A stretch of DNA of 64,000 nucleotides. Origin: Corylus avellana (taxonomy: Eukaryota > Streptophyta > Magnoliopsida > Fagales > Betulaceae). Positions 13,801 to 28,800 of the stretch are shown here, in pieces. How positions within the stretch are numbered: the stretch's first letter is position 1; each line of letters starts with the position of its first letter. The position numbers were made by a program, and so were the translations under genes. The notes under the pieces were generated by a model. The model was not told the origin of the DNA, made no database searches, and saw nothing but the letters and a program-made list of their open reading frames with translations. The stretch spans positions 17,235,220 through 17,299,219 of the forward strand of contig NC_081546.1 of NCBI RefSeq assembly GCF_901000735.1, read 5' to 3'.

Positions 13801-16790
13801 CAAGTAGTGCAAATCTTTTTCCTCTTTATTGAACATTTTAAATAGTGCAATTTGTATTTTGCAGGTTTTGAGCAAGGATAATCCCCCTCGGAAAACATAC
13901 GTATATAAATTAAACGTTCCAGTTGCTGCTCAGTGGATATCTGTGGCAGTTGCACCATTTGAAATCCTTCTGGATCGCCACTCTACATGCATAACGCATA
14001 TGTGTTTGTCTGCTAATATGTCCAAGCTTCAGAATACTGTGGAATTTTTTCACAGTGCATTCAGGTTTCTCATCCTTGTTATGTGACTGTTGTTGGTCTG
14101 ATCTCAAGACGTGCCTTATACTTTTACATCATATCTTGACATTGTGCTTACTTTTTATAGCTGTTACAAGGATTACCTTTCGATGGACTTTCCATTTGAG
14201 TCATACAAGCAAGTTTTTGTAGAGCCTGAGATGGCAGTATCCTCACTAAGTTTGGGGGCTTCTATGAGCATCTTTAGTTCTCAAGCATTATTTGATGAGA
14301 AGGTTATTGATCAGGTTGGTCATTCCTTGATCTCTTATTGTTGATGAGTGTATTCCAAATTGTTGTTGAATTTTTAAATTTTTTCTCATATGCATCCGTG
14401 CTGAATTTTTGATGGGGAAATAGATGGATGTTTGCTGAATATATGATGGGTGAGTAGATGGATTTATGCAAGTTTGTCTTTATGAATCTAATATGGGGCC
14501 GTTGCTTTAAATGCAAAAGACATTGGAAGGTGATGAAAATAGGTTATACCAACAATGGGAATTTGGTGGTAGCGTAGTTATGGCTCATCTAAGCATTAAT
14601 CTGCTAAGCAAATATTGAGCTATTGCAACGATCAAATGTAAAATTGTTGTACGAGACAATTGACCTGTTACATATTCTCTCTGGCTGTGACCAGTCAATT
14701 ACACCATTTCAACCATTTATTTAAGAACTACTGTTTTGTTTTTCTGATAATTTCTGTCTTCAATTTATTATAACCTTCCAGGAATTGGATTTGATCAATA
14801 TATTGAGCTTACTTGGTAAAGGATAGAAAGTCTATATATACATTTTGTCCATTCTTGGGAGGGAAGGCTACACTCCATTGTTTTGCTGCCTATTGCCATT
14901 TGATGAATGATAAAAAAATTTCTTCATTCTTAATATGAAATAAAATGATTAGGTAATGTATAGTCTGTTTCACACTTTTATTGATAGATGTGCTCATCGA
15001 CCCTCCCCCCTTCCTTTTCTCTTTTCTTTTGTTAGAATTTATGAAGTTAAATTTGTCTTGGATCATTATCTTGGACATGGTCTGCTATACATTGTCTTTT
15101 AAGCTTTCTCTATTATAGTGAGCCTTGCATACGGATATTGTTCTTTTAAGTGTGTTCATCATTTAATATTTGAGGAATTTAATAGACAGTTCTGACATTA
15201 ATATAGAAGAATGACATGATGGCATAAAAATCAAGTAAAGTAACTAAGGCTGTTTTTATTTTGATGAGAAATGTATTATGTGGAAAACATTACTCCACCA
15301 ATGTACCTGAAACAATTCAAAATTGAATACCATTGTTGTAACGACTTAGGGAAAAGCGTCAGCCACATCTGCGTTATCACCCTAAAAGGACTAGTCAATT
15401 TGGAGCTTCCTTAGAGTTCATTATAAAGTCCAGTTTTACCTAATAACTAGGCAATGTGAGACTTAGTACTTGTGACCATCTTTTATAAATTATACACATT
15501 ATGTGGGTTACTCACCTCTTTCCAATATGGTAACTCCCTCTTAAATTCCTGACGTTCTCGTTAGGGCCATGTTATGCAGTGCTCTAGTAGCACATGACCT
15601 GGAGTTACTAGGTGGCTTTGATATCATTTGTAATGACGTAGGGAAAAGCGATAGCTACATCTATGCTATCACCTTAAAATGACTAGTCAATTTGGAACTT
15701 TCTTATAATTCATTATAAAGCCCAGTTTCACCTAGTAATTAGGTAATGTGTGACTTAACATGCATGGCTATCTCTTATAAATGACCTACTCTATGTGGGT
15801 TACTCAACTCTTCCCAATGGGACTAGGGTGTTACAATTGTGCCCCTTTGTTCCCAAACTTCATTCTTAATATGAAATAAAATGATTAGGTAATGTATAGT
15901 CTGTTTCACACTTTTATTGATAGATGTGCTCATCGACCCTCCCCCCTTCCTTTTCTCTTTTCTTTTGTTAGAATTTATGAAGTTAAATTTGTCTTGGATC
16001 ATTATCTTGGACATGGTCTGCTATACATTGTCTTTTAAGCTTTCTCTATTATAGTGAGCCTTGCATACGGATATTGTTCTTTTAAGTGTGTTCATCATTT
16101 AATATTTGAGGAATTTAATAGACAGTTCTGACATTAATATAGAAGAATGACATGATGGCATAAAAATCAAGTAAAGTAACTAAGGCTGTTTTTATTTTGA
16201 TGAGAAATGTATTATGTGGAAAACATTACTCCACCAATGTACCTGAAACAATTCAAAATTGAATACCATTGTTGTAACGACTTAGGGAAAAGCGTCAGCC
16301 ACATCTGCGTTATCACCCTAAAAGGACTAGTCAATTTGGAGCTTCCTTAGAGTTCATTATAAAGTCCAGTTTTACCTAATAACTAGGCAATGTGAGACTT
16401 AGTACTTGTGACCATCTTTTATAAATTATACACATTATGTGGGTTACTCACCTCTTTCCAATATGGTAACTCCCTCTTAAATTCCTGACGTTCTCGTTAG
16501 GGCCATGTTATGCAGTGCTCTAGTAGCACATGACCTGGAGTTACTAGGTGGCTTTGATATCATTTGTAATGACGTAGGGAAAAGCGATAGCTACATCTAT
16601 GCTATCACCTTAAAATGACTAGTCAATTTGGAACTTTCTTATAATTCATTATAAAGCCCAGTTTCACCTAGTAATTAGGTAATGTGTGACTTAACATGCA
16701 TGGCTATCTCTTATAAATGACCTACTCTATGTGGGTTACTCAACTCTTCCCAATGGGACTAGGGTGTTACAATTGTGCCCCTTTGTTCCC

Positions 16791-16821
<31 letters not shown>

Positions 16822-19800
16822 GCAATTTTCATGAACTAAATTCACAAATCCTACCCCTCCAACTCAAATGACCAAAGTTAACTAATTCAAAATTAATGAA
16901 ATTGTCTAACTTGAGTGATGAAAGCAAATGAGAGGTTTGATGAGTCTTGGTCTTACATAAGAAGATATTTCAACTCAGTGAGCTCATACAAAATTTACTC
17001 GTGTGTCATGGCGCGACCATGTCGGATTGGAACCAATGAGTGTTGTGCCAAGGAGCATGCTTTAGGTCTTGGAGCTATCCTCGTGGCCCAGTGCTAGAGC
17101 GCTAAGCCATGATGCCACAAGCTGTCTTTGCGGTCCTTAGTCGAAGAGTTTAGGCGATGGGTAGCTGTCAGTGGTTGAAGGCATGATGGTCGTGGAGGTG
17201 GGGCGGCTATAGGGTGGCCATTGGTGTGGGAACTTTTGAAGTTTAGTCGATGAATGGTGGTAGGTTGAAGCTGAGTAATGGTCGGAAATAGGAGGGATGG
17301 AGGGTAGATTATTTTTTTTGAACTTAAGCGAGGCGGAAAATGGTTTCTGTGTTCAAAAGAAAATGCCATTTCTATCCATTAAGGTTAGCTTCTTTGACAG
17401 AAATGTTTTTTTGTTGTCTTGTTTCAGGTTGCACGAAATATTGGATGTTGTGGAATATACTTTCTTGAAACGATTCTATATTGAAAGAAAGACAACCTAA
17501 AAGACTGAAGTTCTAAGTAGCAAACTACTCACCACTTTAATCTATGATCGATCTAGGAAAAAATTGATGTTCATAGTGTTAAAGTAATGATTAAGTGATT
17601 AAATTTACATTTTCCTATCAGCTTAAGCTTTTGGGATAACTGATCATTTAATATTGTATAAGAACCAAAGGTTCTGAATTCAAACATTGATTCTGTCAAT
17701 TTAGCTCCCATTTCAATTAAATTCAACGTTTTAGGTCTCACCCATTAAAAATAAGTTTGAGCATACACGTTAGGGGGAGGGTTAAAGTAATGATTAAGTG
17801 ATGAAATTTACTTCTTCCTATCAGCTTAAACTTTTGGAATAACTGAAAATTTAGCACATAGTATTGTGGCACAATAGTTTTCACCGGCACTATTAGGTAT
17901 TTGAGTCTTTCTTTTTTTGTTTTTATTATGTACGACTAGGATTTGTCTAGGGGTGGCATTGATCGGTTTGAATGTTATTGATTTTGGTTACAAAACCACT
18001 AGTGTTAGCAGGTAGAATCTGCCAAACAAACCAAATTCAACCAATCAATAATTGGAAACTAAACCAAGCTGAACCTACCGCTGTTGGTTAGTTTCACTTG
18101 GCTGGATTAGGTTTTTGGGATTCACATTATTCGTGTAGGGCCATCATGTGTAGTAGCCTATTTTTGCTATGTTTGGGCCTTATTTTCAGCTTGTTGATCC
18201 GTGTTGGAGTTTTTGAAATCTTGAGACTTGTTTAGCCATTTTCTCCTCCTTTGGAGTTTTTGAAATCCAGAGACTTGTTTAGCCATTTTCTCTGTTTTCT
18301 CATCGACCAAACACAGCATGAAAATGAATTGGCTTCGAGAATAGAGTATGAGATTGAAGATTGGAAAAAGTTATCTTGATTTAATACCGTGCAAACCTCA
18401 AAAATACGAAGAAAAAAAAAGCATCAAAGAGGCCAAGAAGAAAGAGGATGGATTCGTTTGATAAAACTTTTTAGAAAGTGCTTAATACTTTTTGGTTGAA
18501 AAGGTGTTCTAATGTGACATAAATGTAAAAGTAGTTTTGAGTGTTTTATGAGTGTTGTGTTCGGCGTTGTTTGTTAATACTTTTGCTTTTTGGCTATAAA
18601 GAAAAAAAGCTTCCTCAAAAAGCATTGTAAACGAGGCCTATATCTTTGTGATCTTTTTTTTTTTCTTGTGGGATAAGTTATGTAAATTCATTAAAAGTGC
18701 AAAGGGGCGCAATACTAGTACACATGAAGTATACAAGAGAACGACTAAATTATAGAAATAGAAAAACAAAATTCTAGAAAATCAGAAAAATTAAAAACGG
18801 ACAACTATTCCATGCTACTCTTCATGTATAAAAGGATTCTAACATCATCTTCTTCAGCGCTAATACCACATTCTCTCGATCTTCACAGCTCTTTGCGTTA
18901 CACTTTCTCCAAAAACACCACATTAAACACAAAGGCTCCAATCTCCATATTCTCAAAGCAGTACGATTTTCCAATTGTCCCCTCGAACTCACCAACAACT
19001 CACTCACCCTTTGAGGCATAACCCAAGCAAACACCAAACAATTGGAAAAACACACTTCACAATTCTATTGCAACCTCACAATGAAGAAAGTGAACAATAG
19101 ACTCTTCACATTCCTTATACATACAACACCACTCCACTAAATAACATTGCTTTGTCGTAAATTATCCAAAGTTTAAGCATGATGATATCTGCTATGGCAG
19201 ATAGTAGGCTTTCATCTTGATTTTGGGTGGGATCGAGGAATCATGAGGAGATGATAGTGTCATATTTGTTGTTTGCAGATGATACATTGATCTTTTGTGA
19301 GCCTAGTTGTGAACAACTTTGTAACTGCCATTGTCTTTTCTTATGCTTTGAAGCGGTGTTGGGATTGAAGATAAACTTGTCTAAGTCAAAGATTGTTCCT
19401 ATAGGCGATGTGGAAGGCTTGGCTAACATTCTTGGGTGTAGAGTGGTTTCATTGTTGATGAAGTATTTGGGTCTACCTGTGGGAGCTCCTTATAAGGCTT
19501 CTACCATTTGGAATGGCATTGAGAAGATGGAACATAGGTTGGCGGGTTGGAAGAGGCTTTATTTACCAAAGGGAGGCAGGTTAACTTTGATAAAAAATAC
19601 TTTTTCTAATTTACCGACGTATTATTTTTTCCTTTTCCCTACTCCGGTAGGAGTGGCTAATCGATAGGAAAAACTTTAGAGGGACTTTCTTTGGGGGTAT
19701 TGGTAATGAGTTTAAGTTTCATCTAGTGAAGTGGTCGAAAATTTTAGAGGGACTTTCTTATTTGGTTTAATCGACCCATTTTGAGTAAGTGGTTGTGAAA

Positions 19801-22800
19801 GCTATGGAGAGGTAGGCCCTGTGGAGATGAGTGGTGGAATTAAATATGATAGTTTGAGGGGATGTTGGTGTTCTAAGGAGGTTGGGGGGCCATATGGTGT
19901 GGCAGTGTGGAAATGAATATTGAGGGGGTGATAAGGTTTTTCTATGTGAGGTATGAGGTAGGAGATGGATCTAAGATACGGTTTTGGCATGGTGTTTGGT
20001 GTGATGAGTTGCCTTTAAAGTTCTCATTTCCATAATTATTCACTATTGCTCATGGTAAGGATGCGTGGGTGGAGGATCATATGCAGTTTCAGAATGAAAT
20101 ATTTTCTTTACAAGGCCTGTGCATGATTGGGAGGTGGAAGTAAGTGGTCTCTGTTTTCTTTGAGTTGCTATATTCTCAAAGAGTAAGGCAAGGAAGTGAG
20201 ATTAAAATTTGTTGGATTCCTTCTAAAAGGAAATTGTTTGAAGTTAAGGCTTACTATTAGGTGTTATCTACTCCGGTAAGTTCTCTTTTTTTGTGGAAGA
20301 GTATTTGAAAAGTTTAGGCTCCCTTGATAGTGGCATTCTTTGTGTGGACGAAGAATTTATGCAAAATCTTAACTTTGGAAAATTTATGAAAGATGAATGT
20401 TATTATAGTGCCTTAGTGTTCTATGTGTAAGAGAAGTGGGGAGTCTATTGATCACCTTCTTCTTCATTGTGAGTTGGCAACAAAATTGTGGAGTGCGCTT
20501 TTCCGGTTGTTGCAAGGGTATGGTGAGCGAGTTATTGGTGAGTTGGAGGGGACAGTTGGGACACCGTATTGCTTTGAAAATGTGGAGGTTGGCTCTTTTA
20601 TGTTTAATGTGGTGTATTTAGAGAGAGTGGAACGCAATGAGCTTTGAAGATCGTGAGACTGTGATGTTAGAGTTGAAGAAGATGATATTCCAATCCCCTT
20701 ATACTTGGAGAGTAGCATGAAATAGTTTGGTTGTTTCTAATTTTTATGAATTTTTGGATTTTGTTCTTCTTTTTCTACATTTTTGGGGTTATCTCTGTAT
20801 ACTTCACGTGTACTTGGGTTGCACACCTTTGTACTTTTGATAAATTTTCATTACTTTTTTTAAAAAAAATTTTCCCTAAAAAACCACCTTCAACACAAAG
20901 AACGCCACTTTCTACCTCCCAATCATGCACAAGTCTTGTAAGGAAAATATTCCAATGAGTGTTTCCATTCCGGAATTGCATATGATCTGCCGCCCATGCA
21001 TCCTTACCACGAGCAATAGTGAATAATTCATAAAATTGCTCCCCACACTAAAGATCATACCAAAACCGTACCTTAGATCCATCTCCTACCTCATACCTCA
21101 CGTGTTTAGAAAAACCTTCACGCTCCCTCCATAATACATTTTCGCCCTCCCACACTAAGGGTTCCCCATCCTCCCCTTAAAATATCATATTTAATGTCCA
21201 CAACCGATCTCCACAAAGCCTCCATCTCCGTAGCATACTTCCACAACCACTTACCCAAAAGGGCTTGATTAAACCAAATCAGATTTTTCACCCCCAAACC
21301 TCCTGAAATGATCGGAGTACATAATTTCGATCACTTCTCTAGATGAAACTTAAAACTTGTCACCAATACTTCCCCAAAGAAAGTCCCTCTAAAGTTTTTC
21401 TGGTGGATTTGCCACTCCTACCGGAATAAGGAAAATGGACAAATAATACGTTGGTAAATTAGAAAGAGTACTTTTTGTCAATGTTAACTTGCCTCCCTTC
21501 GATAAATAAAGCCTCTTCCAATCCCTGCCAACCTCTGTGCCATCTTCTCAATACCATTCCAAATGGTAGAAGCCTTGTAAGGAGCTCCCAAAGGAAGACT
21601 CAAATACTTCTTCGGCAATAAAGCCACTCTACACCCAAGAATGCTAGCCAAACCTTCCACATCCCCCACATTGCCTATGGAAACCATCTCTAGATGAAAC
21701 TTAAACTCATCACCAATAGGTTTACATTTCTTTAGCTCTAAGAAACTTAGGCTTCAATAGAGAATTGAAGTAAATCTACGTCTGCATGTGTTCCTGACAT
21801 CAATTAGTGATTTTAAAGCCTCAATTGTGCTTTCATGCATGATCAGGCCTTCTTTATTCTTATTGGTGTGTTATTTTGTGATTTTAAAGGCATATAAAAG
21901 AATTTGACGCCTTATATGATTGTAGTTTCCTACTTATATATAAAAAATGGATTGTTGTATCCTGCGTGAATGTGTCTTCCTTTTTCTTGTCAATGACTGT
22001 CTTTTGGACTGACTTGAACTAACAGTTGTATTTCCCTTGGTTTCCTTTCTATTTGTGCATTACGTCGATGCGTAAATATTTGTCGTGGCAGACCATAGAT
22101 ACAAGGATTAAACTTGCTTATGCCCTTGCAAGACAGTGGTTTGGTGTATATATCACTCCTGAGGCACCAAATGATGGTAAGCTGGTGGATTATGTCGGTT
22201 TGTAGAGTTCTGAATTTAGATTATTGGAACTAAGTTATTTTGATTAAGGGTTGAGAACATCCATTTTATTCTGTAATTGATTAATGCCCATTGTCCAGGA
22301 TGGCTGTTGGATGGTCTTGCTGGTTTCTTGACTGATTACTTTATCAAGAAAAATTTGGGGAATAATGAAGCACGTTATCGGCGATACAAGGTTTGCTTTT
22401 CTACTAGTACATGCACATACCACATATCTAATGTCTGTTGTTACTAGTTGTTTACATTGAGGTGGTGAATCAAATAGAGAGTAAAGTGCATCTTATGGCT
22501 GCTGCCAACTTGTCGGGAGACGGATTTATTACATGAGGGAAAAGCACATTAAAAACTTTGGTCACTTTTATCTTCAGTATTCTTCACCCTTGCTGCTTGT
22601 TATTCTTTTATTTATTTATTATTATTATTATTATTTTTTAATTTATTTTTCCATTTTTCATTCTAAGCCTACAAATCATGTTTTTGGGTAATCACAGTTT
22701 ATGCCAATGCAATATCTTTTTATTGGTTCTGCATTTTGAGGGATTTTTCATCATTTGGTTGTTCCCTCTGTTTTCTTGTTCAAAGGTCTATTCCTTATTA

Positions 22801-25800
22801 CCAAAAAAAAAAAAGAAAAAAAAAAAATAGAGGAAATCTTCAAGGTATTGAATTGTTCCTCTATCATCAATCTATGCATGTTTTATTTTGTATTTTCTTG
22901 GAGGACTTTCTTGTTCTTTCTATTCCTTCCATTCAATAATATATTGACTTTTGTCTCCAACCGAGCTCTTTTGGTTAAGTGGTTATGGCGCTACTCTTAT
23001 GAAAGAGACTCTGTGGATATTGATTGTGGATTTTAAATATGGCAGTTCGTGGGGTGGGTAGTGTTACGAGGGTTGGGGGAAGTTTTCTAGATTTACTATA
23101 TTTGAGGTGGGTGTTGACTTTAAGATAAGGTTGTGGCATGATCTTAGGTATGGGGATCACACTTTAAAGGTAGCTTCTTTAGAGTTACTCAGTATGGCAC
23201 ACTTTAAGGATGCGTCAATGCAGATCATCTTTAGTTTTCTAATGACTCTTCAATGAAATGTTAATTTTATCAGAGCGACACATGACTGGGTGGGGATTTC
23301 CTTACTTCGTTCTTTTATTTGTTGTATTTCATAAGACTAAGATGGGTTTGTGAAGATAAATTTTGTTAGGTCTCTTCTAAGAAAGGGATATTTGAAGTCA
23401 GATTGTTCTATAATGCCTTACTTTCTCGTGATAGCAGTATTTGGCAGCATCAGGCTCCTTGAGGGGTGGCTTTCTTTGCTTGGATGACCGATATCTAAGG
23501 AAGTGGCATATCATAGTGGTGGATTGGTGTTGCATGTGTAAGAAGAGGAGTTCCAGCAGGTTGAAGTGCCACAAAATTGGTTGGTGGTGGTGGTTTCTTT
23601 GGGAGTTGCTTGGTCGGATGTTTTCTGTCAGCTCGGTTTGATGGATATACTTCGGTGGTTCATTCATGTCAATTGTACTGAATACCTCTCAATGTGAGGG
23701 TTTCTCATATTATATAGGAATTGTCTAGCTAAATACAGGTTGTATCTCAGCAATTACATCAATCTAGGAGAACAAATAAATCAACTAAAATCTACCTATT
23801 AATTACAAGATACTATAGCTATAATACAAAAATATGCCATAACTAGAAAGATATATCGTATCTGACTGATATCTCCCCTCAAATTGATGCTGGTCGATAA
23901 AAGCATCAATTTGCCCACAAGGAATTGATGACGCTGTCGGGTCATGGCCTTCGTGAATACGTCAGTTATATGGAAATCAGTGGAAACATGAGGAAGAGAT
24001 ATAATACAAGTGTCCAAGGCTTCCTGAATAGAATGACAGTCTACCTCAATATGCTTCGTACGTTCATGGTAAACAGGATTAGCAGCTATTTGAATGACAC
24101 TAGTATTATTAGCATGAAAAGGAGTAGAATCAGATTGAGAAAAACCAAGCTCAGCCAGAAGCCCACGAAGCCAAACAATCTCAGAACAAGTAGCAGACAT
24201 TGCCGGGTATTCGGATTCAGTAGATGATTTAGAAACGTGAGCTTTTTTCTTACTCTTCCAAGAAATCAAAGAATCACCAAGAAATATGCACTAACCCGTG
24301 ACAGACCGCCGAGTATCAGGACATTCGGCCCAATCCGCATCACTATAAGCAACAAGGCGAAGAGGAGAGTTGGTTGGAAAGAACAACCCACGGCCAGGTG
24401 ACCCCTGAAGATAGCGAATGATATGGCGAACTGCAGCTAAATGAAGTTGACGTGGAGTTTTCATAAACTGGCTAACCTGCTGGACAACGAAGGATATATC
24501 AGGCCGAGTAATAGTCAAATAGTTCAAACTGCCTACCAACTGTCGGAACACAGTAGGATCAAAAAGAAGATCACCCTCCTCACTTTGATATTTCACATTA
24601 ACCTCCATAGGAGTATCCACCGAAGAAGAATCCTGAAGACCAGCCAGGCTAATCAAGTCCTGGGTATATTTATGTTGATTCAAGAATAAACCTGAAGAAT
24701 CGGTGTGCACCTCTAACCCCAAAAAATACATAAGAGGACCAAGGTCTTTCATATGAAAAGAAGCCTGAAGATTCTGCTTGAGATGGCCAATCAAATTGGA
24801 GTTAGTGCTAGTAATGACAATATCATCCACATACACAAGTAAAAGAACGATACCAGTCGGAGTCTTGCAAAGGAACAAAGAGGAGTCATATTGACTTTGG
24901 ACAAAGGAGAAGTGAAGCAGCGTAGACTTGAATTTTTCAAACCATGCCCGGGGAGCCTGTTTTTAGCCATAGAGAGGCTGCTTTAACTTACACACAGCAG
25001 CAGATGGTGAAGAAAACAAACCCGGAGGAGTAGTCATGTAAATATCCTCTTTGAGATCACCATGAAGAAAAGCATTTTTGACGTCCATCTGGTGAAGTGG
25101 CCAGCCTTGGGAGGCGGCAATAGAAATAACCGTAGGCACTGTGGTCATCTTCAACACCGGAGCAAATGTCTCCTCATAGTCCACCCCATATTCTTGCCTG
25201 TTCCCAAGAGCAACTAATCGTGCGTTATACCGATCCAGAGTCCCATTAGAGTGAAGCTTAATCGAGTAAACCCATTTACAACCGATGGCCTTAACATTAG
25301 AGGGCAAGGAACCACGTCCCATGTATGATTGTCCTGGAGAGCCCGAAGTTCCTCATCCATCGCTTTCTGCCAACATTCATATTTAACAGCCTCAGGAGGG
25401 CGTGATACTTGGGTAGATCATTGAGTACGAGACTCAGGAACTGTCTTAGATGGCGGGTCAATCTGAGGAGAAGTTGTTGGAACAGTTTCAGATGAAGGGT
25501 CAGTCTCGGGAAGGGGCAAAGTCGGTAGACGTCGAGTATACACAATTCCAGGTTTGAATCGTTTAGGTAGAGGAGGCAATTCATCAAAACAAGGTAGAAT
25601 ACTAATCTCAGGCAATGACTCAACATGTGTAGAAAAAAAAACATTGATTCTCAAAGAAAACAACATTACGAGAGATACGAAATTTGTTAGAACAAGGATC
25701 ATAGCAAACATAACTTTTGTGAGAAATACTATAACCCATAAAGACACATTTAACAGGTTGAGCAAAAAGTTTGTGACGTTCATGAGGAGGTAAATGAACA

Positions 25801-28800
25801 AAACAAACACATCCAAAAGTATGCAAATTAAGATAGCTAGGATGCTAACGATGCAATCGATAATAAGGAGAATTAAAATTCAAGACCTGTGATGGCAGTC
25901 TATTAATTAAGTAAACTGCAATAGATAATGCCTCAACCTAGAATTTAGGAGGAACAAAGGACTCAAGCAATTAGGTGCAAACAATGTCCAAGAGATGTCG
26001 GTTCTATCGTTCCGCCACCCCATTTTGCTGAGGAGTATAAGGACAAGAGCGCTGAGAGACAATTTCTTTGTGGTGTAAGAAATCATGAAACTCATGGGAC
26101 GTGTATTCTCCACCAGAATCAGACCTCAAAATCTTAATACCTGTAGAAAATTGGTTCTCAATATATGCTACAAAGGTCTAAAAAACAAACAGGACCTCAA
26201 ATTTGGCCCGAAGAAAATAGATCCACGTATACCAATTGAAATCATTTATGAATGTCACAAAATATTTATATTGAGCATGAGCAATTACAGGAGAAATGCC
26301 CTATACATCTATGCACAATATCAAAGCATTTTGCAGCACGACTACCATGAGAAGAAAGCACAAGAGTCTTACTCTTACCAAGTTTGCATACAGAACAGTT
26401 AAATGACACATTTTTAGAAACACGTTCTTTATTGCCTAACAAACTAGAATTTAGCATATGAGACAGAATAACAGAGTTCGGATGACCCAAACGTTTGTGC
26501 CATACTTCGTTCGGAGTGTTAACTGTCATACAAGCCAAAGATAAACAACTAGGAATTGAAAAGTGCAATGGAAATAGTCTACCAACTTTAGGCCCCTTCG
26601 CGAGTATCTTCCCTAACACCTGATCCTGCACAAGACAACCATCACGAGAGAAATGGACATCACAGTTTTTTTCAACTAACTAGCCAACTGAAATAAGACT
26701 ATTAGAAAGTCCAAGAGATACATAAACATCTCTAAATGAAGGATTGATATCTCCTACTTCATTTATAGCTAAATGACTCCCATTAGCTACTTGAATATGG
26801 GATGAACCATGATATGGACGAACATTGCAAAGAGTATCAAACGATCTAGTCATATGATTGGATGCAGTAGATTCAATAAGCCAAGACTTAGACGAAATAA
26901 TACCATTACCTTGGAGCCCTATGGCGGAAAAGGCTGACATAATTATCTGCTGGACCATTTCAGGAGTAAGCACAGCTGATCCGGCTGTAGAAGAAGCTGA
27001 GGACATCACTGGAGCAGAAGAGGTGTTCACAGCAGCTTGATAGGCGGTAGCTAGATGATTCTGAGGCCGAGTAGGACATTCTTTGATAAAGTGGCCCTAT
27101 TTCTTACAGTAGTTGCAAGATTTCTTTGCACAGTTGGCTGCAATATGACCATACTCCTTGCAACTGAAACACTTGACCTTGCGCATATCCTTACCCTTCC
27201 CTTTCCCATTGGTTGCATAGGCTACTGGATTTGGGTTGGAATCTTGTTGAAACGTAGCTTGTGTGAGAAAACGCTGCTCCTCGCGAAGTAATTCTTCAAA
27301 ACAAACTTCCAAAAATGGAGAAGGAACCCGGTTCATTAAATTTGAGCGAGTAACCTCAAATTCAGAGCGCAATTTCATCAGGAATTGATATATCTTGCTC
27401 TGCTCATGAACTGCCTGAACAGCAGAGAGAGATGCAGCAGGTACCTTCGCACAAACTATATCAGAAAATTCTCCCCACAAATTCTGAAAACCAGAAAAAT
27501 ACTCCGGAATGGAGAGATTGCCTTGAGTGTAACTAGCAATCTCATATTCCAACTGAAAACAGCGTGCAGTATTGTCCTGATGATAAACCTTCAGCAAATA
27601 CTCCCCACATAGTCTTCGCAGTCTTATAGGGCCTTAGATTGAGCACAATAAGATGATCAACAGACCCTAAGATCCAGGACATCACATGTGCATCTTTGAC
27701 CTTGCAGTTAGCCAACTCCTTAGTCTCCGTAGGAGCTGGATCACTACTGTCAATATGGCCCCACAACTCTTTTCCCGTAACAAACAATTGAAACTGGAAT
27801 TCCCAAGCAGAATAATTTTTTTCCAGTAAAACAGACCTCAAAAGTCTCGCTAGAAGACATGTTGAAATCAAAAATGGAATAAGAAATTGTAAAGCCTGAT
27901 AAAGAAGTAACAGGCCCACTAGACCTGTTGGATAGCAAGCCCAAGCTCACCAAACAGCACCCAAGAAGGCCACCAAACCAAACAGCAACCAAATCCTTTG
28001 AACAGCAAGCCAAAGCCCACCAAACAGCACCCAAGAGCCCACACAGTTACCGGTCAGCAACCCAAACCAAACAGCGCCCAAACCAGCACCCAAACAGCAC
28101 CCAAACCAGTCTGCAACTCAAATAGAAATCGCCGACAACACCAAATAGCCGACAGAAATCGTCGACAGCCCAAATCGCTGACAGAAGTCGCCGATAGCCC
28201 AAATTGCCGGGAACACCATGCCGACCGCACCACGCCGACCACGCTCACCGCACCAAATCCTCCAGAAATCGCTGGGAACACCATGCTGACAGCACCAAAT
28301 CCTCCCGAAATTGTTGGGAACACAACGCCGACACCACAAACTTCACACTCCAAAGAGTCTGCAGACAGCCACTAATCACCACACAAGGAGTAGTTTCTGG
28401 TAAGAAATTACTTACCCTCAATAGAAACTGCTGTTACCCTCAACAGAAACTACCGAATAGCATTTTAGAACCCACCAAAATATAATCGACAACTTCCCCT
28501 GAAGTTACCGACAGCTAAAGAGACCAACTGCACAATCCCGACCCAACTCAGAAAACTCAAATCACAACCCTAATTTAGATGATTTTGGCTCAGATACCAT
28601 GTTAATTGTACTGAATACCTCTCAATGTGAGGGTTTCTCATATTATATAGGAATTGTCTAGCTAATTATAGGCTGTATATCAGCGATTATAGCAATCTAG
28701 GAGAACAAATAAGGCAACAAAAATCTACCTATTAATTACAAGATACTATAGCTATAATACAAAAATATGCCATAACTAGAGAGACTATATATATCGTATC

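Larger units (their letters stand above)
3170..13864 (+). other. TAF2 intron 4, 10.7 kb, transposon-rich
   Basis: Holds LINE pieces at 3488-3901, 4491-4567, 5876-7316, 7561-8012, 8743-8843 and 9536-12406, a tRNA-like fragment and a tRNA-Phe gene near 4921-5044, a 32-bp tandem repeat at 8122-8185 and a palindromic repeat at 12815-13175. I see nothing identifiable in 3909-4473, 5045-5862, 8186-8729, 8857-9517, 12425-12814 or 13176-13864 beyond AT-rich intron sequence. Confidence 0.85.
14922..16793 (+). repeat. Perfect-looking 936-bp tandem duplication
   Basis: Unit 1 is 14922-15857 and unit 2 is 15858-16793, at a constant offset of 936 bp. I found no difference in the segments compared. Unit 2 is followed by a run of A to 16817. 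Each unit contains a TRIM element and about 410 bp of AT-rich DNA before it. Either a very recent duplication or an assembly error could explain the identity. Confidence 0.85.
14315..22091 (+). other. TAF2 intron 6, 7.8 kb
   Basis: Contains a 936-bp tandem duplication with a TRIM in each unit (14922-16793), a 280-bp TRIM (17577-17856), a MITE-like stretch near 18443-18640 and opposed LINE remnants (18660-21690). The stretches 14315-14921, 16818-17571, 17862-18442 and 21691-22091 show nothing I can name; 17940-18150 has a ggggtggcattgatcggttt start like many short plant repeats but no defined ends. Confidence 0.8.

Noticed and set aside
15337..15835. Cassandra-type TRIM carrying 5S rRNA promoter sequence.
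   Set aside because: The LTRs show no 5S-like A-box, intermediate element or C-box; only the TRIM layout agrees.
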